From positions 1-64,000 of the IMG/VR virus record IMGVR_UViG_3300050821_004652: a stretch of DNA of 64,000 bases. The stretch is one strand, 5' to 3'. The position numbers were made by a program, and so were the translations under genes. Positions within the stretch are counted from its first letter, which is position 1, and the number at the start of each line of letters is the position of its first letter. The stretch is from a virus. The notes beneath the pieces were generated by a model. That model ran no database searches and was not told where the DNA came from. It was given only the letters and a program-made list of their open reading frames with translations. Shown here piece by piece: positions 63,619 to 64,000 of the stretch.

Positions 63619-64000
63619 GGAAACTCCAGCCATTCACGGGTGCCAAGGGTGCGACCGGGGCGATAGCCGCCCCACTGCTTGAAGTGGAACGGCACGTTGT
63701 AGCCGACGCAGGCGTCGCGGGCATATTCGAACCAGGCCGGGTCGGGCTCGCGATAGCCGGGACCACTCTCGCCGCCGGCGATCAGCCAGTCGATGCAGCG
63801 GGCGCGTTCCGGATCCATCCAATCATCCCAGAACACCGCGGACAGCGCCGGTTCGTAGGAGACGAAGGTTGGAAAGCCCATTTCCTTGATCTGCCGCAGC
63901 TTCGGCATCCGAATGTCCGCCATGTCCTGATTTTCGATGGTGAAGCCGATCCGGATGTTCTGTTCGGTGCCCGTCGTATGCTGCCTGAGATATTTGCGCA
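63615..64000 (-). CDS. DUF5131 protein, N-terminus cut
   Basis: The frame is open through position 64000, so the first part lies outside. Visible: GFTIENQDMADIRMPKLRQI, FVSYEPALSAVF, RCIDWLIAGGESGPGYREPD and YNVPFHFKQWGGYRP. This is the C-terminal part of DUF5131 (phage Gp37/Gp68 type), whose missing N-terminus normally has a CxxCxxC-like cluster typical of radical SAM-like proteins. Role in phages unknown. Confidence 0.85.
   Translation of the reverse strand, partial: RKYLRQHTTGTEQNIRIGFTIENQDMADIRMPKLRQIKEMGFPTFVSYEPALSAVFWDDWMDPERARCIDWLIAGGESGPGYREPDPAWFEYARDACVGYNVPFHFKQWGGYRPGRTLGTREWLEFP

Noticed and set aside
1-64000. Diversity-generating retroelement, as in BPP-1
   Set aside because: No reverse transcriptase (YxDD-type) and no template/variable repeat pair seen; BPP-1 relatedness rests on head proteins only.
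1-64000. Integrase, DNA polymerase, primase, helicase, RNA polymerase
   Set aside because: None recognised in any frame. HTH and recombination genes alone do not prove lysogeny; the genome extends beyond the window.
1-64000. tRNA genes or CRISPR arrays
   Set aside because: The hairpin at 7296-7332 has a TTCGA-like loop but not the arms of a tRNA; no spaced direct repeats of CRISPR type.
1-64000. Circular closure at exactly 64 kb
   Set aside because: Joining the two edges puts the left truncated frame and the right DUF5131 frame out of register, so they do not form one gene; the window is a slice.

Overview
The window is a slice of a tailed bacteriophage genome (GC-rich, tightly packed, start/stop overlaps of the ATGA/GTGA/TGATG type between most neighbours). 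The virion module is podovirus-like. It has a terminase, a podovirus portal, a Bbp16-like cement protein, a major capsid protein and a Bbp19-like protein, as in Bordetella phage BPP-1 relatives. It also has T7-type tail tubular proteins and internal virion proteins. Sec signal peptides, lipoproteins and a spanin pair point to a Gram-negative host; codon and base composition would suit a GC-rich proteobacterium, but the host cannot be fixed from this sequence. Both edges cut a gene, so the genome continues on both sides.

Layout. (1) 1-2014, minus strand: a truncated gene, a repeat-bearing non-coding stretch, a terminase-small-subunit-like gene, three overlapping membrane microproteins, a small helical protein and a ribbon-helix-helix regulator. 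(2) 2015-2421: a divergent control region with five TGCATATC boxes and two good sigma70-type promoters. (3) 2422-9359, plus strand: an early-type operon with an AAA+ ATPase, a helical partner, many small zinc-ribbon and unknown proteins, an RMF/CrpP-like protein and an HTH protein. Hairpins recur in its intergenic gaps and a strong terminator sits inside the HTH gene. (4) 9356-12299, minus: tail-fibre/adhesin proteins behind their own promoter. (5) 12358-17472, minus: replication-type proteins, a RuvC-like resolvase, small regulators and a Cro-like protein, interrupted by one plus-strand cargo gene (14875-15312) with its own terminator. (6) 17551-23640, plus: secreted and small proteins followed by a recombination block (Bet/RecT, NinB, a flap-exonuclease H3TH domain, HNH nuclease). 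(7) 23607-61173, minus: lysis (glycosidase, holin, papain-like protease, lipoprotein, spanins), ejection proteins, tail, fibres, capsid, portal and large terminase. A small plus-strand island lies at 55311-56407. (8) 61186-64000, minus: accessory genes including an Acb2-type anti-CBASS candidate, ASCH, a J-like protein and a DUF5131 protein.

How it works together. The Cro-like and ribbon-helix-helix regulators each sit on a divergent promoter pair with matching repeats, so they probably set the early programme. The plus-strand Bet/NinB/HNH genes and minus-strand RuvC form a recombination-dependent replication toolkit. Late genes appear to start at a phage-specific GTGATATA-type extended -10 element placed directly before the start codon (61173 and 28250), giving probable leaderless messages. 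No DNA polymerase, primase, helicase, RNA polymerase, integrase, tRNA, CRISPR or reverse transcriptase was recognised in the window.

Most notable: a short MYDHPRS-like peptide shared by five proteins of the capsid module, the leaderless promoter geometry at up to seven genes, a papain-type protease in the lysis cassette, secreted beta-helix and fibre-like proteins, and an Acb2-like protein.
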